20,943 nt of DNA from Sulfurimonas sp. (GCA_027063585.1 JAMORM010000172.1:1-20943), one strand, 5' to 3'. Shown: positions 1 to 8,017, counted from the stretch's first letter. Notes: generated by a model from the letters alone, not told the origin. Program-made: numbers and translations.

Positions 1-116
1 ATTATATCTAAAATATAGTCTTTGTAATGTAATTATAGTATCAATAGCTAAATACATACTGAATATTTACAAAAAACTGTTATTATTTTTAATTAAAAAT
101 TTATAAGGAAATAGAT
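1..116. other. AT-rich intergenic leader, no gene seen
   Basis: This stretch upstream of the first gene is very AT-rich and holds no convincing reading frame. A TATAGT at about 36-41 could be a -10 element but lacks a convincing -35. AAGGAA at 105-110 is a reasonable ribosome binding site for the gene starting at 117. Any promoter may lie partly outside the window. Confidence 0.5.
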
Positions 117-443
117 ATGCAAAATGATGCAATGCTGACTCAACTAAGATATGTACCAAATGATGCTTTGGTGGAACAACTCAAAAGAATTCAAAAGAAT
201 ACTCACGGGTATGAAAAAATCGAGAAGCATATTTTAGATTTAAATGATCATCTAAAGGTAAACAATGCTTATGTCGCTTTGTCAAATACAAAAGATTATT
301 TTAAAATAAAAGTAGAGTCACCAACGCCTGAATTGGCTCAAGAAGCACATGAAAAAATACAACATTTCAGTGATAAATTTAAAGTAAAAACAGACAAACT
401 GCCAAATAAGGAAACATATTATATTTTAGGGTATGCGCATTAG
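117..443 (+). CDS. conserved-looking hypothetical protein, 108 aa
   Basis: I do not recognise this family. The product is small, soluble and charged, with no signal peptide or membrane segment. The N-terminal half looks helical and amphipathic (residues about 10-48, rich in K, E and L). The C-terminal half alternates hydrophobic and charged residues in a beta-alpha-beta style (YVALSN, YFKIKVES, then YYILGYAH at the end), which would suit a small alpha/beta fold. The ATG is chosen because AAGGAA lies 7 bases upstream. It is followed after 9 bases by the greB-like gene, whose ribosome binding site overlaps this stop codon, so the two are probably cotranscribed. No function can be assigned. Confidence 0.75.
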   Translation: MQNDAMLTQLRYVPNDALVEQLKRIQKNTHGYEKIEKHILDLNDHLKVNNAYVALSNTKDYFKIKVESPTPELAQEAHEKIQHFSDKFKVKTDKLPNKETYYILGYAH

Positions 444-452
444 GAAAAATAA

Positions 453-977
453 ATGAAAGAGCCGATGAGCATTGAGGGGTATGATAAACTTATAGAAGAA
501 TTTAAATATTTGCTAGAAGTTGAAAAACCCAAGGTTGCACATGAAAAACTTGTTGCGGCAGCACTTGGTGACAGAAGTGAAAATGCAGACTATCAAGCTG
601 CAAAAGAGAAATTACGCTTTATTGATAAAAGACTTTTTTATCTTAATAAAATGATACAAAAATCTCAAATCATCGATCCCTCTTTGCATGAACATCATCA
701 AGTTGCTTTTGGCAGTACCGTGATACTTGTCAATATTGACACCGATGAAGAAGAAAAGTATACTATCTGCGGAGTCCTAGAAAGTGAACCTGAAAACGGA
801 TTAATTTCTATACATTCACCTCTGGCTAAGGCTATGCTTGGCAAAAAAGAGGGAGATGAATTTAAAATACGACTGCCGAATGCTCTCAAAGAGTATGAAA
901 TTGAAAAAATAAAGTATAAAAATATCTTTTCATTGAAAAAAAACATTCGTTCAAAAAGCGATTTTTCTTTCCATTAA
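453..977 (+). CDS. greB: transcription elongation (cleavage) factor, GreB type
   Basis: Gre factors enter the RNA polymerase secondary channel and stimulate cleavage of backtracked RNA. The N-terminal coiled coil covers residues about 1-75. Its tip motif LGDRSENADYQ (38-48) carries the acidic pair D40 and E43, which matches the catalytic tip of Gre proteins. The GDRSENADYQ form and the following KLRFIDKRLFYL resemble E. coli GreB more than GreA (GDLSENAEY). The C-terminal FKBP-like domain spans about 80-160 and includes ISIHSPLAKAMLGKKEGD. The protein is 174 aa against about 158 for E. coli GreB; the extra residues are a basic tail. The ribosome binding site AGGAAA overlaps the stop codon of the preceding gene. 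GreA versus GreB naming is a judgement from motif spelling. Confidence 0.88.
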   Translation: MKEPMSIEGYDKLIEEFKYLLEVEKPKVAHEKLVAAALGDRSENADYQAAKEKLRFIDKRLFYLNKMIQKSQIIDPSLHEHHQVAFGSTVILVNIDTDEEEKYTICGVLESEPENGLISIHSPLAKAMLGKKEGDEFKIRLPNALKEYEIEKIKYKNIFSLKKNIRSKSDFSFH

Positions 978-990
978 AACAACTTTTACC

Positions 991-1006
991 ATTCCTTAGA
1001 TATAAT
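991..1006 (+). promoter_or_regulatory. putative purL promoter (-10 element)
   Basis: TATAAT at 1001-1006 in the context TTAGATATAATCCC lies 34 bases upstream of the purL GTG codon. There is no clear -35 hexamer, which is usual for housekeeping promoters of this phylum, where the -35 is weakly conserved. The predicted start near 1013 leaves a leader of about 27 bases with the ribosome binding site AGGAA at 1029-1033. I saw no riboswitch in the short leader. Confidence 0.55.
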
Positions 1007-1039
1007 CCCTCTTTAAAAACCAATTTTTAGGAAACATCC

Positions 1040-3256
1040 GTGAGCCAACAATTAAAAAACATTGATGAACAGTTAGCCAACCATAAACTTTCACAAGAAG
1101 ACTACAAACATATAAAAGAGATTTTAGGACGTGAACCGAACTTAGTTGAATTAGGAATATTCTCAGCGATGTGGAGCGAACATTGTTCTTATAAATCTTC
1201 TAAAGTCCATTTGAAAGGTTTTCCGACGAAAGCACCATGGGTTATTCAGGGACCAGGCGAAAATGCTGGAGTAATTGATATTGGTGACGGCTATGCAGCA
1301 GTTTTTAAGATGGAATCACATAATCATCCAAGTTTTATAGAGCCATATCAAGGGGCTGCAACTGGTGTTGGTGGAATTATGCGTGATGTATTTACAATGG
1401 GTGCCCGTCCTGTGGCAAATTTAAATGCACTTCGTTTTGGGAATGTCTTAAACAAAGATGATATCTCTAAGCACCAGCGTTATTTAGTACGCGGTGTAAC
1501 TGAGGGTATAGGCGGTTATGGTAACTGTATGGGTGTACCTACCATTGGTGGTGAAACAAGCTTCGATGAATGCTACAATGGTAATATCCTTGTAAATGCA
1601 TTTACATTGGGCATTGCTAAGAGTGATGAGATCTTTTATGGTAAAGCTGAAGGAAATGGAAATCCAGTAATGTATGTTGGCGCGAAAACAGGTCGCGACG
1701 GTCTTGGTGGGGCTGTTATGAGTTCAGATTCTTTTACTGAAGAGAGTAAATCTCTTCGCCCTACTGTACAAGTTGGTGATCCATTTACTGAAAAACTACT
1801 TTTAGAAGCATGTTTAGAACTTTTTAAAACTGACCATGTTATCGGTATTCAAGATATGGGTGCTGCGGGGCTTACTTCATCTGCTTTTGAGATGGCAGGT
1901 CGTTCAGGCTCAGGAATGATAATGCATTTAGATAAAGTTCCTGCTCGCGAAGAGGGCATGACTCCGTATGACTTTATGCTAAGTGAATCACAAGAACGCA
2001 TGCTACTTTGTGCTAAAAAAGGTTCAGAACAGGCAATTATTGATATTTTTGAAAAATGGGATTTGGATGCTGCTGTTGTCGGTGAAGTGACTGATACAGG
2101 AAATATGGAACTCTTCTGGCATGGAGAAAAATGCGCTGAGGTTCCTGTTGACCCCGTAAGTGAAGAAGCACCTGAGCTTAATCGTCCTATGAAAAAACCA
2201 GTTTATTTGGATGATATACATAAAGTTAGCATTGATGATTTTGATAGAGTATCAAATCAAGAAGCATTTGAAACATTAACCAAATCTATGGAAGTAGTAG
2301 ACAAATCTTGGATTTATACACAATATGATTCAATGGTACAAACAAATACCATTAAAAATGGCGGAACACTTGACGCATCTGTAATCCGTGTAAAAGAGAA
2401 CAAAAAAGCATTAGCAATGTCTGCTGACTGTAATGTCCGTTACTGTTATATTGATCCTAAAATGGGCGCGGCGGCTGCAGTTGTTGAATCTGGGCGTAAT
2501 GTTGCAATGAGTGGAGCAAGACCATTGGCAATTACAGATTGTCTTAATTATGGAAATCCAGAAAATCCTGAAGTTATGTGGCAGTTTGGTGAGGGTTGTT
2601 TAGGTATCAAAGAAGCATGTGCTGCACTTACTACTCCGGTAATCGGTGGAAATGTTTCTCTTTATAATGAAACAAATGGTGTTTCAGTTTTTCCAACGCC
2701 TTCCATTGCAACGGTTGGTGTTAATGATGATGAAAACAATGTCCTTATGTCAAGTTTTCAATCAGAAGGGAATGCACTTTATTTAATAGGTGAGAGCAGT
2801 TCAGAATTTGGCGGTTCTTTATATATGAAAGAGCTTTACAATACCGTTGCCGGAGTTATACCTGAAATTGATTATAAAAAAGAGCTTGCACTTTGGGATT
2901 TAGTTATAGAAGCGAATAAAAAACACCTGTTAGAGTGTGCAAAAGATGCAAGCAGTGGAGGTGTTGCAATAGCTTTAGCGAAGATGGCAGCCACAAGTGG
3001 ACTTGGTTGCGATGTAGATATGAGTGTTGCCGATGATCGAGATATCTTTGCAGAAAGTATGAGCCGTGCTATCATTGAAGTAAAACCTGAAAACTGTGAA
3101 GCTTTTGAATCGATGCTTGATGAGTCAATGTCTGTTGAAAAAATTGGTACAGTGGGCGGAGATAATGTACATATAAACAATGTAAATATGAGTATGCAAA
3201 AACTTCAGGATAATTATTTTAATACCTTTGAGAAGATAATTTCACAGGATTTATAA
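1040..3256 (+). CDS. purL: phosphoribosylformylglycinamidine synthase subunit PurL
   Basis: PurL converts FGAR, ATP and glutamine-derived ammonia to FGAM in the fourth step of de novo purine synthesis; the small form works with PurS and PurQ, which are not in this window. At 738 aa this is the small bacterial form, not the 1300-residue fused enzyme. Visible motifs are [10 protein letters not shown] (45-54, containing the conserved His), the nucleotide-site stretch MESHNHPS (91-98) followed by [23 protein letters not shown] in the first half, and the paired second-half motifs DCLNYGNPE and [12 protein letters not shown] is chosen as start because AGGAA lies 6 bases upstream and the N-terminal reading fits the family. 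Codon use is typical of the core genes here. Confidence 0.97.
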   Translation: MSQQLKNIDEQLANHKLSQEDYKHIKEILGREPNLVELGIFSAMWSEHCSYKSSKVHLKGFPTKAPWVIQGPGENAGVIDIGDGYAAVFKMESHNHPSFIEPYQGAATGVGGIMRDVFTMGARPVANLNALRFGNVLNKDDISKHQRYLVRGVTEGIGGYGNCMGVPTIGGETSFDECYNGNILVNAFTLGIAKSDEIFYGKAEGNGNPVMYVGAKTGRDGLGGAVMSSDSFTEESKSLRPTVQVGDPFTEKLLLEACLELFKTDHVIGIQDMGAAGLTSSAFEMAGRSGSGMIMHLDKVPAREEGMTPYDFMLSESQERMLLCAKKGSEQAIIDIFEKWDLDAAVVGEVTDTGNMELFWHGEKCAEVPVDPVSEEAPELNRPMKKPVYLDDIHKVSIDDFDRVSNQEAFETLTKSMEVVDKSWIYTQYDSMVQTNTIKNGGTLDASVIRVKENKKALAMSADCNVRYCYIDPKMGAAAAVVESGRNVAMSGARPLAITDCLNYGNPENPEVMWQFGEGCLGIKEACAALTTPVIGGNVSLYNETNGVSVFPTPSIATVGVNDDENNVLMSSFQSEGNALYLIGESSSEFGGSLYMKELYNTVAGVIPEIDYKKELALWDLVIEANKKHLLECAKDASSGGVAIALAKMAATSGLGCDVDMSVADDRDIFAESMSRAIIEVKPENCEAFESMLDESMSVEKIGTVGGDNVHINNVNMSMQKLQDNYFNTFEKIISQDL

Positions 3257-3264
3257 TTAATATC

Positions 3265-3285
3265 ATCATAAGTTATCATTATGAT
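3265..3285 (+). terminator. weak hairpin after purL
   Basis: ATCATAA (3265-3271) pairs with TTATGAT (3279-3285) around a 7-base loop, followed by TGTTTTATC. It starts 8 bases after the purL stop. The stem is entirely AT-rich apart from single C/G positions, so it is only a possible weak terminator. Confidence 0.3.
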
Positions 3286-3370
3286 TGTTTTATCAATTAA
3301 TTGTAATAATTTAATTTAATTTAATCTATTTGATAGTAGAATCTCTTTGCACTAATTTTAAAGGAAGAGA

Positions 3371-3955
3371 ATGAAAAAGATAATATTAGGATTAAGCGTA
3401 TTAGCTGTTATGCTATTTACTTCGGGATGTTCAACAATGCATATGGGTTGGACTGCTGTAACAAATCAGCATAAGCTTGATGACGGTGCAATGCCGGCGT
3501 ATGATGATATGTTTACAAAAGTGGCAAAATACGGTGACCCTGCTCGTGCAATGATGAAAGAGTGGAAAGTGGAAGAAGGTATAAGCGCTGATGAAGTAAA
3601 AGAGTCAATAGCAGCACTTACTGAAGAGTATAACATGAGACTTACAGGTTATGTGAAAATGTATACAAAAGAGGATGCAAAGCCAAATGAAGTAAAAGAA
3701 GCGAGAATTTGGTCTTTATGTAATCTTACTACAGCAAAAGTATTTTTGAACTATTCAAGATACTATGGTGGTTTTATGCCATGTAGAATTATGTATGTTG
3801 CATATGGAAACGGCGATGCATATTTAATTAGTATGGATATGACTCTTGCAATACACGGTGGATATCCATTACCTCCAAAAATGCTAGAAGCTGCTGAAAA
3901 AGTAAAAACAGCAATGGAAGAAATTCCTGAACGTGCAGCACAAGGTGATTTTTAA
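3371..3955 (+). CDS. small lipoprotein of unknown function
   Basis: The 194-aa product begins with a lipoprotein signal peptide: KK, a hydrophobic stretch (IILGLSVLAVMLF), then a lipobox-like TSGC with Cys at residue 20. It should be exported, lipidated and held in the inner or outer membrane. The mature part is mixed alpha/beta, methionine-rich and without further membrane segments; residues about 60-110 are acidic and probably helical. I do not recognise a family. The ribosome binding site AAAGGAAGAG lies just before the ATG at 3371. A TAGAAT at 3337-3342 is a possible -10. The gene stands alone between purL and the convergent phosphofructokinase gene. Confidence 0.8.
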   Translation: MKKIILGLSVLAVMLFTSGCSTMHMGWTAVTNQHKLDDGAMPAYDDMFTKVAKYGDPARAMMKEWKVEEGISADEVKESIAALTEEYNMRLTGYVKMYTKEDAKPNEVKEARIWSLCNLTTAKVFLNYSRYYGGFMPCRIMYVAYGNGDAYLISMDMTLAIHGGYPLPPKMLEAAEKVKTAMEEIPERAAQGDF

Positions 3956-3967
3956 TCACTTTTGCTT

Positions 3968-4927
3968 TTATGAGCTTATAAATTTTATAAGCTCACTATC
4001 TAATTGATACGGTGTATTGACGACTGTATCAATTGTCTTATAATTAAATCCATTCTCCGTATAACAAATTACGCTTTCATTTCTATTTTGTATTAAACCA
4101 TCTATTGCATAGGTTATAAATTTATAAGCCATTAGTCTGTCTTTTACTGTAGGATTACCTCCTCTTTGAAGGTGACCCAGCACATTAACTCTTGATTCAA
4201 TACCGATTTTTTCTTCAAACCACTCAGCAATCTCTTGGGAGTCTTGATCAATTCCTTCTGCAACAACAGCTATAAAATATCTGCGTCCGTTTTGTATCTC
4301 TTGTCTGAATTTCTGCTCATAATCATTTAAATTGTAATCTATTTCAGGAATTAAGCAAAGTTCAGAACCTGATGTAAGGTGAGAGACCAGAGCAAGGTAC
4401 CCGCATTTGTTTCCCATAGTCTCAATAATAAAAGCCCTTTTAAACGAGGAGGCTGTATCTCTGATGGAGTCTATAGAAAATTTTATCATATTAAGTGCTG
4501 TATCCACACCCAAACAATATTCAGTTCCTGAAATATCATTATCAATAGTAGAAGGAATGCCACAAAATCTGATTTTATGTTCTTTGTAAAATGTATGCAG
4601 TCCTTTAAAAGAACCATCTCCGCCAAGTACAATCAGCATTATAATTTGCAGTTTGTCTAGATTTTCTTTCGCAATTACGCGATATTTAGCCTGCATAAAT
4701 CTTTTGCTTCTTGCACTCCCTATTTTTGTACCTCCACGGTTGATAATACCGGCAACATCACAGTAACTTGCCTTTTTTATATTATTGTCAATGAGCCCTT
4801 CATATCCGTCATAAACAAAATAGGGAGTTAGATTATTTTGCAGACTGTATTCAACAAATTGCTTTAATGCAGGATTCATTCCTGAGACATCACCACCGGA
4901 ACAGAGTATAGCTATATTTTTCTTCAT
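3968..4927 (-). CDS. pfkA: 6-phosphofructokinase, PfkA type
   Basis: The enzyme phosphorylates fructose 6-phosphate to the 1,6-bisphosphate, the committed glycolytic step. The 319-aa length equals the E. coli PfkA class. Motifs run in family order: GGDVSGMN (11-18), GGTKIGSAR (65-73), GGDGS (102-106), IPSTIDND (124-131) with catalytic Asp129, RDTASSF (156-162), ETMGNKCGYLA (169-179), VAEG (222-225) and LGHLQRGGNP (250-259). Gly105 in GGDGS favours ATP over pyrophosphate as donor; the PPi enzymes usually have GGDD and a Lys before TIDND, where this protein has Ser126 (E. coli has Gly). The ATG has AAGAGAA upstream on the minus strand. It is transcribed alone and converges on the lipoprotein gene. 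Its presence is notable because many Campylobacterota lack this enzyme. Confidence 0.93.
   Translation of the reverse strand: MKKNIAILCSGGDVSGMNPALKQFVEYSLQNNLTPYFVYDGYEGLIDNNIKKASYCDVAGIINRGGTKIGSARSKRFMQAKYRVIAKENLDKLQIIMLIVLGGDGSFKGLHTFYKEHKIRFCGIPSTIDNDISGTEYCLGVDTALNMIKFSIDSIRDTASSFKRAFIIETMGNKCGYLALVSHLTSGSELCLIPEIDYNLNDYEQKFRQEIQNGRRYFIAVVAEGIDQDSQEIAEWFEEKIGIESRVNVLGHLQRGGNPTVKDRLMAYKFITYAIDGLIQNRNESVICYTENGFNYKTIDTVVNTPYQLDSELIKFISS
3971..3995. terminator. convergent-gene hairpin overlapping the pfkA 3' end
   Basis: A perfect inverted repeat, TGAGCTTATAA (3971-3981) and TTATAAGCTCA (3985-3995), leaves a 3-base loop. It lies 15 bases past the lipoprotein stop and entirely inside the last eight codons of the minus-strand phosphofructokinase gene. 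Neither side is followed by a good T tract, so it may act as a bidirectional 3' end or protective hairpin and not as a classical intrinsic terminator. Confidence 0.5.
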
Positions 4928-4982
4928 TGTAGTTCTCTTAATTTATTTTTTTAAGTTTACCATCTTCTAAACTCTATTTAGC

Positions 4983-4988
4983 TAAAAT
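4983..4988 (+). promoter_or_regulatory. possible -10 element for the purH transcript
   Basis: TAAAAT in the context TTTAGCTAAAATGGC lies about 100 bases upstream of the purH GTG. No -35 is evident. If used, it gives a leader of roughly 95 bases that contains the hairpin at 5034-5071. Confidence 0.35.
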
Positions 4989-5033
4989 GGCACTAATATT
5001 TCAAATCAAGGCTTGAATGAATCTTGTCGTTAG

Positions 5034-5071
5034 GCAAAGCTTTAGTGAGAGGAATTTTTATGAAGCTTTGC
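5034..5071 (+). promoter_or_regulatory. purH leader hairpin with SD-like loop
   Basis: GCAAAGCTT (5034-5042) is the perfect complement of AAGCTTTGC (5063-5071); a G-U and an A-U pair extend it by two. The loop contains GAGAGGAA (5047-5054), a ribosome-binding-site-like sequence, and then the ATG at 5060 of a small reading frame. The stem ends 9 bases before the purH ribosome binding site AGGAGAAAG (5081-5089). The position suggests translational or transcriptional control of purH, but this is inference. Confidence 0.45.
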
Positions 5072-5125
5072 TTTAAAAAAAGGAGAAAGAGTGCAAAAAA
5101 GAGCGTTAGTAAGTGTAAGCGATAA
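5060..5125 (+). CDS. candidate 21-codon basic leader ORF overlapping purH start
   Basis: An ATG at 5060, 5 bases after a good Shine-Dalgarno (GAGAGGAA), opens a 21-codon frame whose product is [15 protein letters not shown] followed by VSKCKR. It is strongly basic and ends at TAA 5123-5125, 35 bases inside purH in another frame. It could be a leader peptide affecting access to the purH start, or it could be chance created by an A-rich purine-heavy leader. Nothing but its position and ribosome binding site supports translation. Confidence 0.25.
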   Translation: MKLCFKKRRKSAKKSVSKCKR

Positions 5126-6629
5126 AAACGGTGTAGTTGATTTTTGTAAATCATTAGTGAAAAACGGGTATGAAATTATTTCGACCGGTGGAACCTATAA
5201 GCTTTTAAAAGAAAATGGCGTCGATGCTGTTGAAATTGATGAAGTGACAAAATTTCCTGAATGTTTTGAAGGGCGTGTAAAAACTCTCAATCCTTATGTG
5301 CACGGTGGAATTTTACACCGTCGTGACAAGCAGTCACATTTAGATCAGGCCAAAGAGCTTGGTGTCGAGGCAATTGATTTGGTTTGCGTTAATCTTTATC
5401 CTTTTAAAGAGACTATTGAAAAAACCGATGATTTTGATGATATTATAGAAAATATCGATATAGGCGGACCGGCTATGGTACGTTCGGCTGCAAAAAACTT
5501 TGATGCTGTTTTAATTGTAACAAATGTGCAAGATTATGGTGAAGTTATTGATGCAATAGAAAACGAAAAAAACACAAAAGAGTTCCGTCGTGGTTTTATG
5601 ATAAAAGCCTATGAGCACACGGCTGCATATGATTCAATGATAGCAAATTATATGAACGAGCGCTTTAATGAAGGTTTTGGCGAAAAACAGTTTGTAGTCG
5701 GCAATAAAGTAATGAACACACGTTACGGTGAAAACCCTCATCAAAAAGGTGCATTGTATGAATTTGATAAACATTTTTCACAAAACTTTAAAACTCTTAA
5801 AGGTGAGGCAAGTTTTAATAATTTAAATGATTTAAACGGTGCAGTAAAAATCGCACGTGCATTTGGAGATGAAAATGCCGTTTGTATCTCAAAACACGGA
5901 AATCCTTGCGGCTTTGCAATAAAAGAGACACTTTTAGAAGCTTATACCGAAGCACTCAAGTGTGATCCTGTTTCTGCTTTTGGTGGTGTTGTAGCAGTAA
6001 ACGGTACAGTAGATAAAGCACTTGCTCAGAAGATGAATGAAATTTTTATAGAAGTAATTATTGCCGGTCGTATCACTGAAGAGGCACAAGAAGTATTTGC
6101 CGCAAAAAAACGCATAAAACTTTTTGAAATGGGTGCAGATAAACTGATACTTGCAAATGACAAAAAAGATTTTAAACATATTGACGGAGGATTTATTTTT
6201 CAAGATGCCGATAAGGTAAAAGATGATGAAGTGAAAAATGCAAAACTTATGAGTAAAAAGGCTGCAACTCCAGAGGAGATGAAAGATTTAGAAATTGCAT
6301 ATAAAGTAGCATCGCTTACAAAATCAAATTGTGTTGTATATGTAAAAAATGCTGCAATGGTCGCTGTGGGCATGGGCATGACAAGTCGTGTTGATGCCGC
6401 ACAGTGTGCACTCAAAAAAGCAAAAGAGATGGGAATTGATGTAACAGGTGCAGCACTTGCAAGTGAAGCATTCTTTCCGTTTCGTGATTCTATAGATGCA
6501 GCCGCAGCAGCGGGTGTGAAAAATGTTATTGAGCCTGGTGGGTCAATTCGTGATGATGAAATTATAGCCGCAGCTGATGAATTTGGTATGAGCCTTTACT
6601 TTTCAGGTATTCGTCACTTCTTACATTAA
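5091..6629 (+). CDS. purH: bifunctional AICAR formyltransferase / IMP cyclohydrolase
   Basis: PurH carries out the last two steps to IMP: formylation of AICAR with 10-formyl-THF, then ring closure. The N-terminal cyclohydrolase (MGS-like) domain covers about 1-190, with SVSDK (8-12), STGGTYKLL and [15 protein letters not shown]. The C-terminal transformylase follows with [14 protein letters not shown], the active-site KHGNPCG near 268-274, SAFGGVV, and the terminal [10 protein letters not shown] and GIRHFLH. Length (512 aa) is normal for the family. Most homologues read TLHP where this protein has TLNP; the flanking RVK lysine is intact, so activity is probably unaffected. The GTG start follows AGGAGAAAGA. 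A short basic upstream frame overlaps this start. Confidence 0.97.
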   Translation: MQKRALVSVSDKNGVVDFCKSLVKNGYEIISTGGTYKLLKENGVDAVEIDEVTKFPECFEGRVKTLNPYVHGGILHRRDKQSHLDQAKELGVEAIDLVCVNLYPFKETIEKTDDFDDIIENIDIGGPAMVRSAAKNFDAVLIVTNVQDYGEVIDAIENEKNTKEFRRGFMIKAYEHTAAYDSMIANYMNERFNEGFGEKQFVVGNKVMNTRYGENPHQKGALYEFDKHFSQNFKTLKGEASFNNLNDLNGAVKIARAFGDENAVCISKHGNPCGFAIKETLLEAYTEALKCDPVSAFGGVVAVNGTVDKALAQKMNEIFIEVIIAGRITEEAQEVFAAKKRIKLFEMGADKLILANDKKDFKHIDGGFIFQDADKVKDDEVKNAKLMSKKAATPEEMKDLEIAYKVASLTKSNCVVYVKNAAMVAVGMGMTSRVDAAQCALKKAKEMGIDVTGAALASEAFFPFRDSIDAAAAAGVKNVIEPGGSIRDDEIIAAADEFGMSLYFSGIRHFLH

Positions 6630-6633
6630 AGAT

Positions 6634-6655
6634 ATCAAGGTTTTTTTACCTTGAT
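6634..6655 (+). terminator. hairpin after purH, merging with HspR operator
   Basis: ATCAAGGT (6634-6641) pairs with ACCTTGAT (6648-6655) around a loop of six T. It begins 4 bases after the purH stop. No T tract follows, so it is not a textbook intrinsic terminator. Its right arm is shared with the left half of the HAIR-type repeat at 6650-6670. Confidence 0.4.
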
Positions 6656-6670
6656 TGACATACGCTCAAC
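6650..6670 (+). promoter_or_regulatory. HAIR-type HspR operator
   Basis: CTTGATT-N7-GCTCAAC fits the HspR-associated inverted repeat consensus CTTGAGT-N7-ACTCAAG at 6 of 7 positions on the left and 5 of 7 on the right, with the exact 7-base spacer. It covers the whole -35 box of the cbpA promoter and part of the spacer. The operon encodes HspR itself, so negative autoregulation is the natural reading. The assignment rests on consensus and context, not on binding data. Confidence 0.75.
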
Positions 6671-6684
6671 TAATATGATATAAT
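6655..6684 (+). promoter_or_regulatory. strong sigma70 promoter of cbpA-hspR
   Basis: TTGACA (6655-6660), an 18-base spacer and TATAAT (6679-6684) match both consensus hexamers perfectly. The predicted start near 6691 leaves a leader of about 43 bases before the cbpA ATG. A perfect -35 is unusual in this phylum and fits a highly expressed promoter held down by a repressor. A second TATAAT at 6701-6706 lacks a -35. Confidence 0.8.
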
Positions 6685-6733
6685 TCCACTAACAACAAGC
6701 TATAATTATCAAATAAGTTAGAAGGAATGAAAT

Positions 6734-7627
6734 ATGAGTAAATCATTATACGAAACATTGGAAGTCTCTCCAAATGCAAGCGAATCAGAAATCAAAAAAG
6801 CATATAGAAAATTAGCACGTAAATATCATCCGGATGTGAATAAAGATCCGAGTGCGGAAGAAAAATTTAAAGAAATTAATGCAGCTTATGAAGTTCTCAG
6901 TGACAAAGAGAAAAAAGCACAGTATGATCAATACGGTGATGCAATGTTTGGCGGTCAAAATTTCCATGATTTTTCACAAAGTCAAGGTGGAAATGTAGAT
7001 CTTGATGAAATACTGCGTCAAATGTTCTCAGGTGGTGGAGGCGGCTTTAGCGGCTTCGGTGGAGCAGGAGCATCCGGTTTTGGTGGCTCTGGTTTTGGCG
7101 GACAACAACGTTATCAAGAACCAAATCTTGATATTGAAGCAAATGTAACAATTCCATTTGCTGTGGCAATTTTAGGTGGTTCACACTCTGTTTCAGTGAA
7201 TGGTGAACGTTTTGATATAAAAATTCCTGCCGGTGTAAAAGATGGTGAGCGAATGCGTGTTAAAGGCAAAGGTCATGCACAAAACGGCAGAGTCGGTGAC
7301 CTCTTTTTACGTATACATGTAGCACCAAGTCCTGAATATGAAAGAGAAGGGGATGATTTAGTTAAAACTATTGATGTGCCATTATATGCTGCACTCTTTG
7401 GTGAGAAGATCTCTGTGCAGACATTAGAGAAAGAAATTAAACTGAAAATTCCGCAAAATACAAAGAATGGACAAAGATTCCGTGTCAAAGGCATGGGGGC
7501 TATGAATCGTAAAACAAAACAAAGAGGTGATTTATATTTAAAAGCAAATATTGTCTTACCGAAAGTTGAAGATTTAGATCCTGATTTAGTTCAAATTATG
7601 AAAGAAAAATTACCTAAAACAGTATAA
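6734..7627 (+). CDS. cbpA: CbpA-type DnaJ co-chaperone
   Basis: This is a J-domain co-chaperone expected to stimulate the DnaK ATPase and deliver unfolded clients. The J domain occupies residues about 1-70 with the HPD motif at 32-34. A glycine/phenylalanine-rich linker spans about 98-125 ([12 protein letters not shown] and repeats). Two beta-rich substrate-binding domains follow, with [18 protein letters not shown] and the matching [17 protein letters not shown]. The CxxCxGxG zinc fingers of true DnaJ are absent, which with the 297-aa length points to CbpA. The ATG follows AGAAGGAATGAAAT. It is 15 bases upstream of hspR, reproducing the cbpA-hspR order known from Helicobacter pylori. Confidence 0.93.
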   Translation: MSKSLYETLEVSPNASESEIKKAYRKLARKYHPDVNKDPSAEEKFKEINAAYEVLSDKEKKAQYDQYGDAMFGGQNFHDFSQSQGGNVDLDEILRQMFSGGGGGFSGFGGAGASGFGGSGFGGQQRYQEPNLDIEANVTIPFAVAILGGSHSVSVNGERFDIKIPAGVKDGERMRVKGKGHAQNGRVGDLFLRIHVAPSPEYEREGDDLVKTIDVPLYAALFGEKISVQTLEKEIKLKIPQNTKNGQRFRVKGMGAMNRKTKQRGDLYLKANIVLPKVEDLDPDLVQIMKEKLPKTV

Positions 7628-7642
7628 AAGGAGGGTATTAAT

Positions 7643-8017
7643 ATGCACCATTATGATGAACCGGTCTATTTAATTAGTATCGTTGCAAAAATATTAGATA
7701 TTCATCCTCAGACTTTACGTCAGTATGAACGAGAAAATTTGATTAATCCATCTCGTTCTGATGGGCGTATAAGACTTTATTCACAACGAGATATTGACAA
7801 GATTAAATTGATATTAAGATTAACACGTGAACTTGGTGTTAACTTAGCAGGTGTAGATATTATTTTAAATTTAAAAGAGACTATAGACGCAATGGAAAAA
7901 GAGATTGCCCAGTTGCGTCATGATGTGGAAACTGCTAAAAATGCACATTCTGTTTCGCCAGAGAAATCACTTGTAACGAAAAAAAGCCTATATGAAATGA
8001 TAGTTTTCAAAGAGTAA
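7643..8017 (+). CDS. hspR: MerR-family heat-shock repressor HspR
   Basis: HspR represses chaperone operons by binding HAIR inverted repeats. The 124-aa protein has an N-terminal MerR winged helix-turn-helix: LISIVAKILDIHPQTLRQYERENLINPSR (written in two parts: residues 10-24 and 25-38), then the wing GRIRLYSQRDIDKI. A coiled-coil dimerisation helix follows at about 80-105. No cysteine-based metal site of metal-sensing MerR proteins is present. The start follows the strong ribosome binding site AAAAGGAGGG (7626-7634). It is cotranscribed with cbpA, and a HAIR repeat overlaps their shared promoter. The third gene of the H. pylori operon, a helicase, is absent here; murA converges instead. Confidence 0.93.
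   Translation: MHHYDEPVYLISIVAKILDIHPQTLRQYERENLINPSRSDGRIRLYSQRDIDKIKLILRLTRELGVNLAGVDIILNLKETIDAMEKEIAQLRHDVETAKNAHSVSPEKSLVTKKSLYEMIVFKE

Noticed and set aside
2872..3180. Minus-strand 102-codon frame in purL
   Set aside because: Antisense to conserved purL coding sequence, serine-rich as expected for a reverse reading of this composition.
3968..4927. Pyrophosphate-dependent phosphofructokinase
   Set aside because: GGDGS in place of GGDD and no Lys before TIDND argue for the ATP-dependent class, though the Ser there keeps slight doubt.
5034..5090. Purine or other known riboswitch in the purL or purH leaders
   Set aside because: The purL leader is too short, and the purH leader shows only a single hairpin without the conserved three-way-junction sequences of purine riboswitches.
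6734..7627. Canonical DnaJ
   Set aside because: The four CxxCxGxG zinc-binding repeats are absent and the partner gene is hspR, so CbpA type is better.
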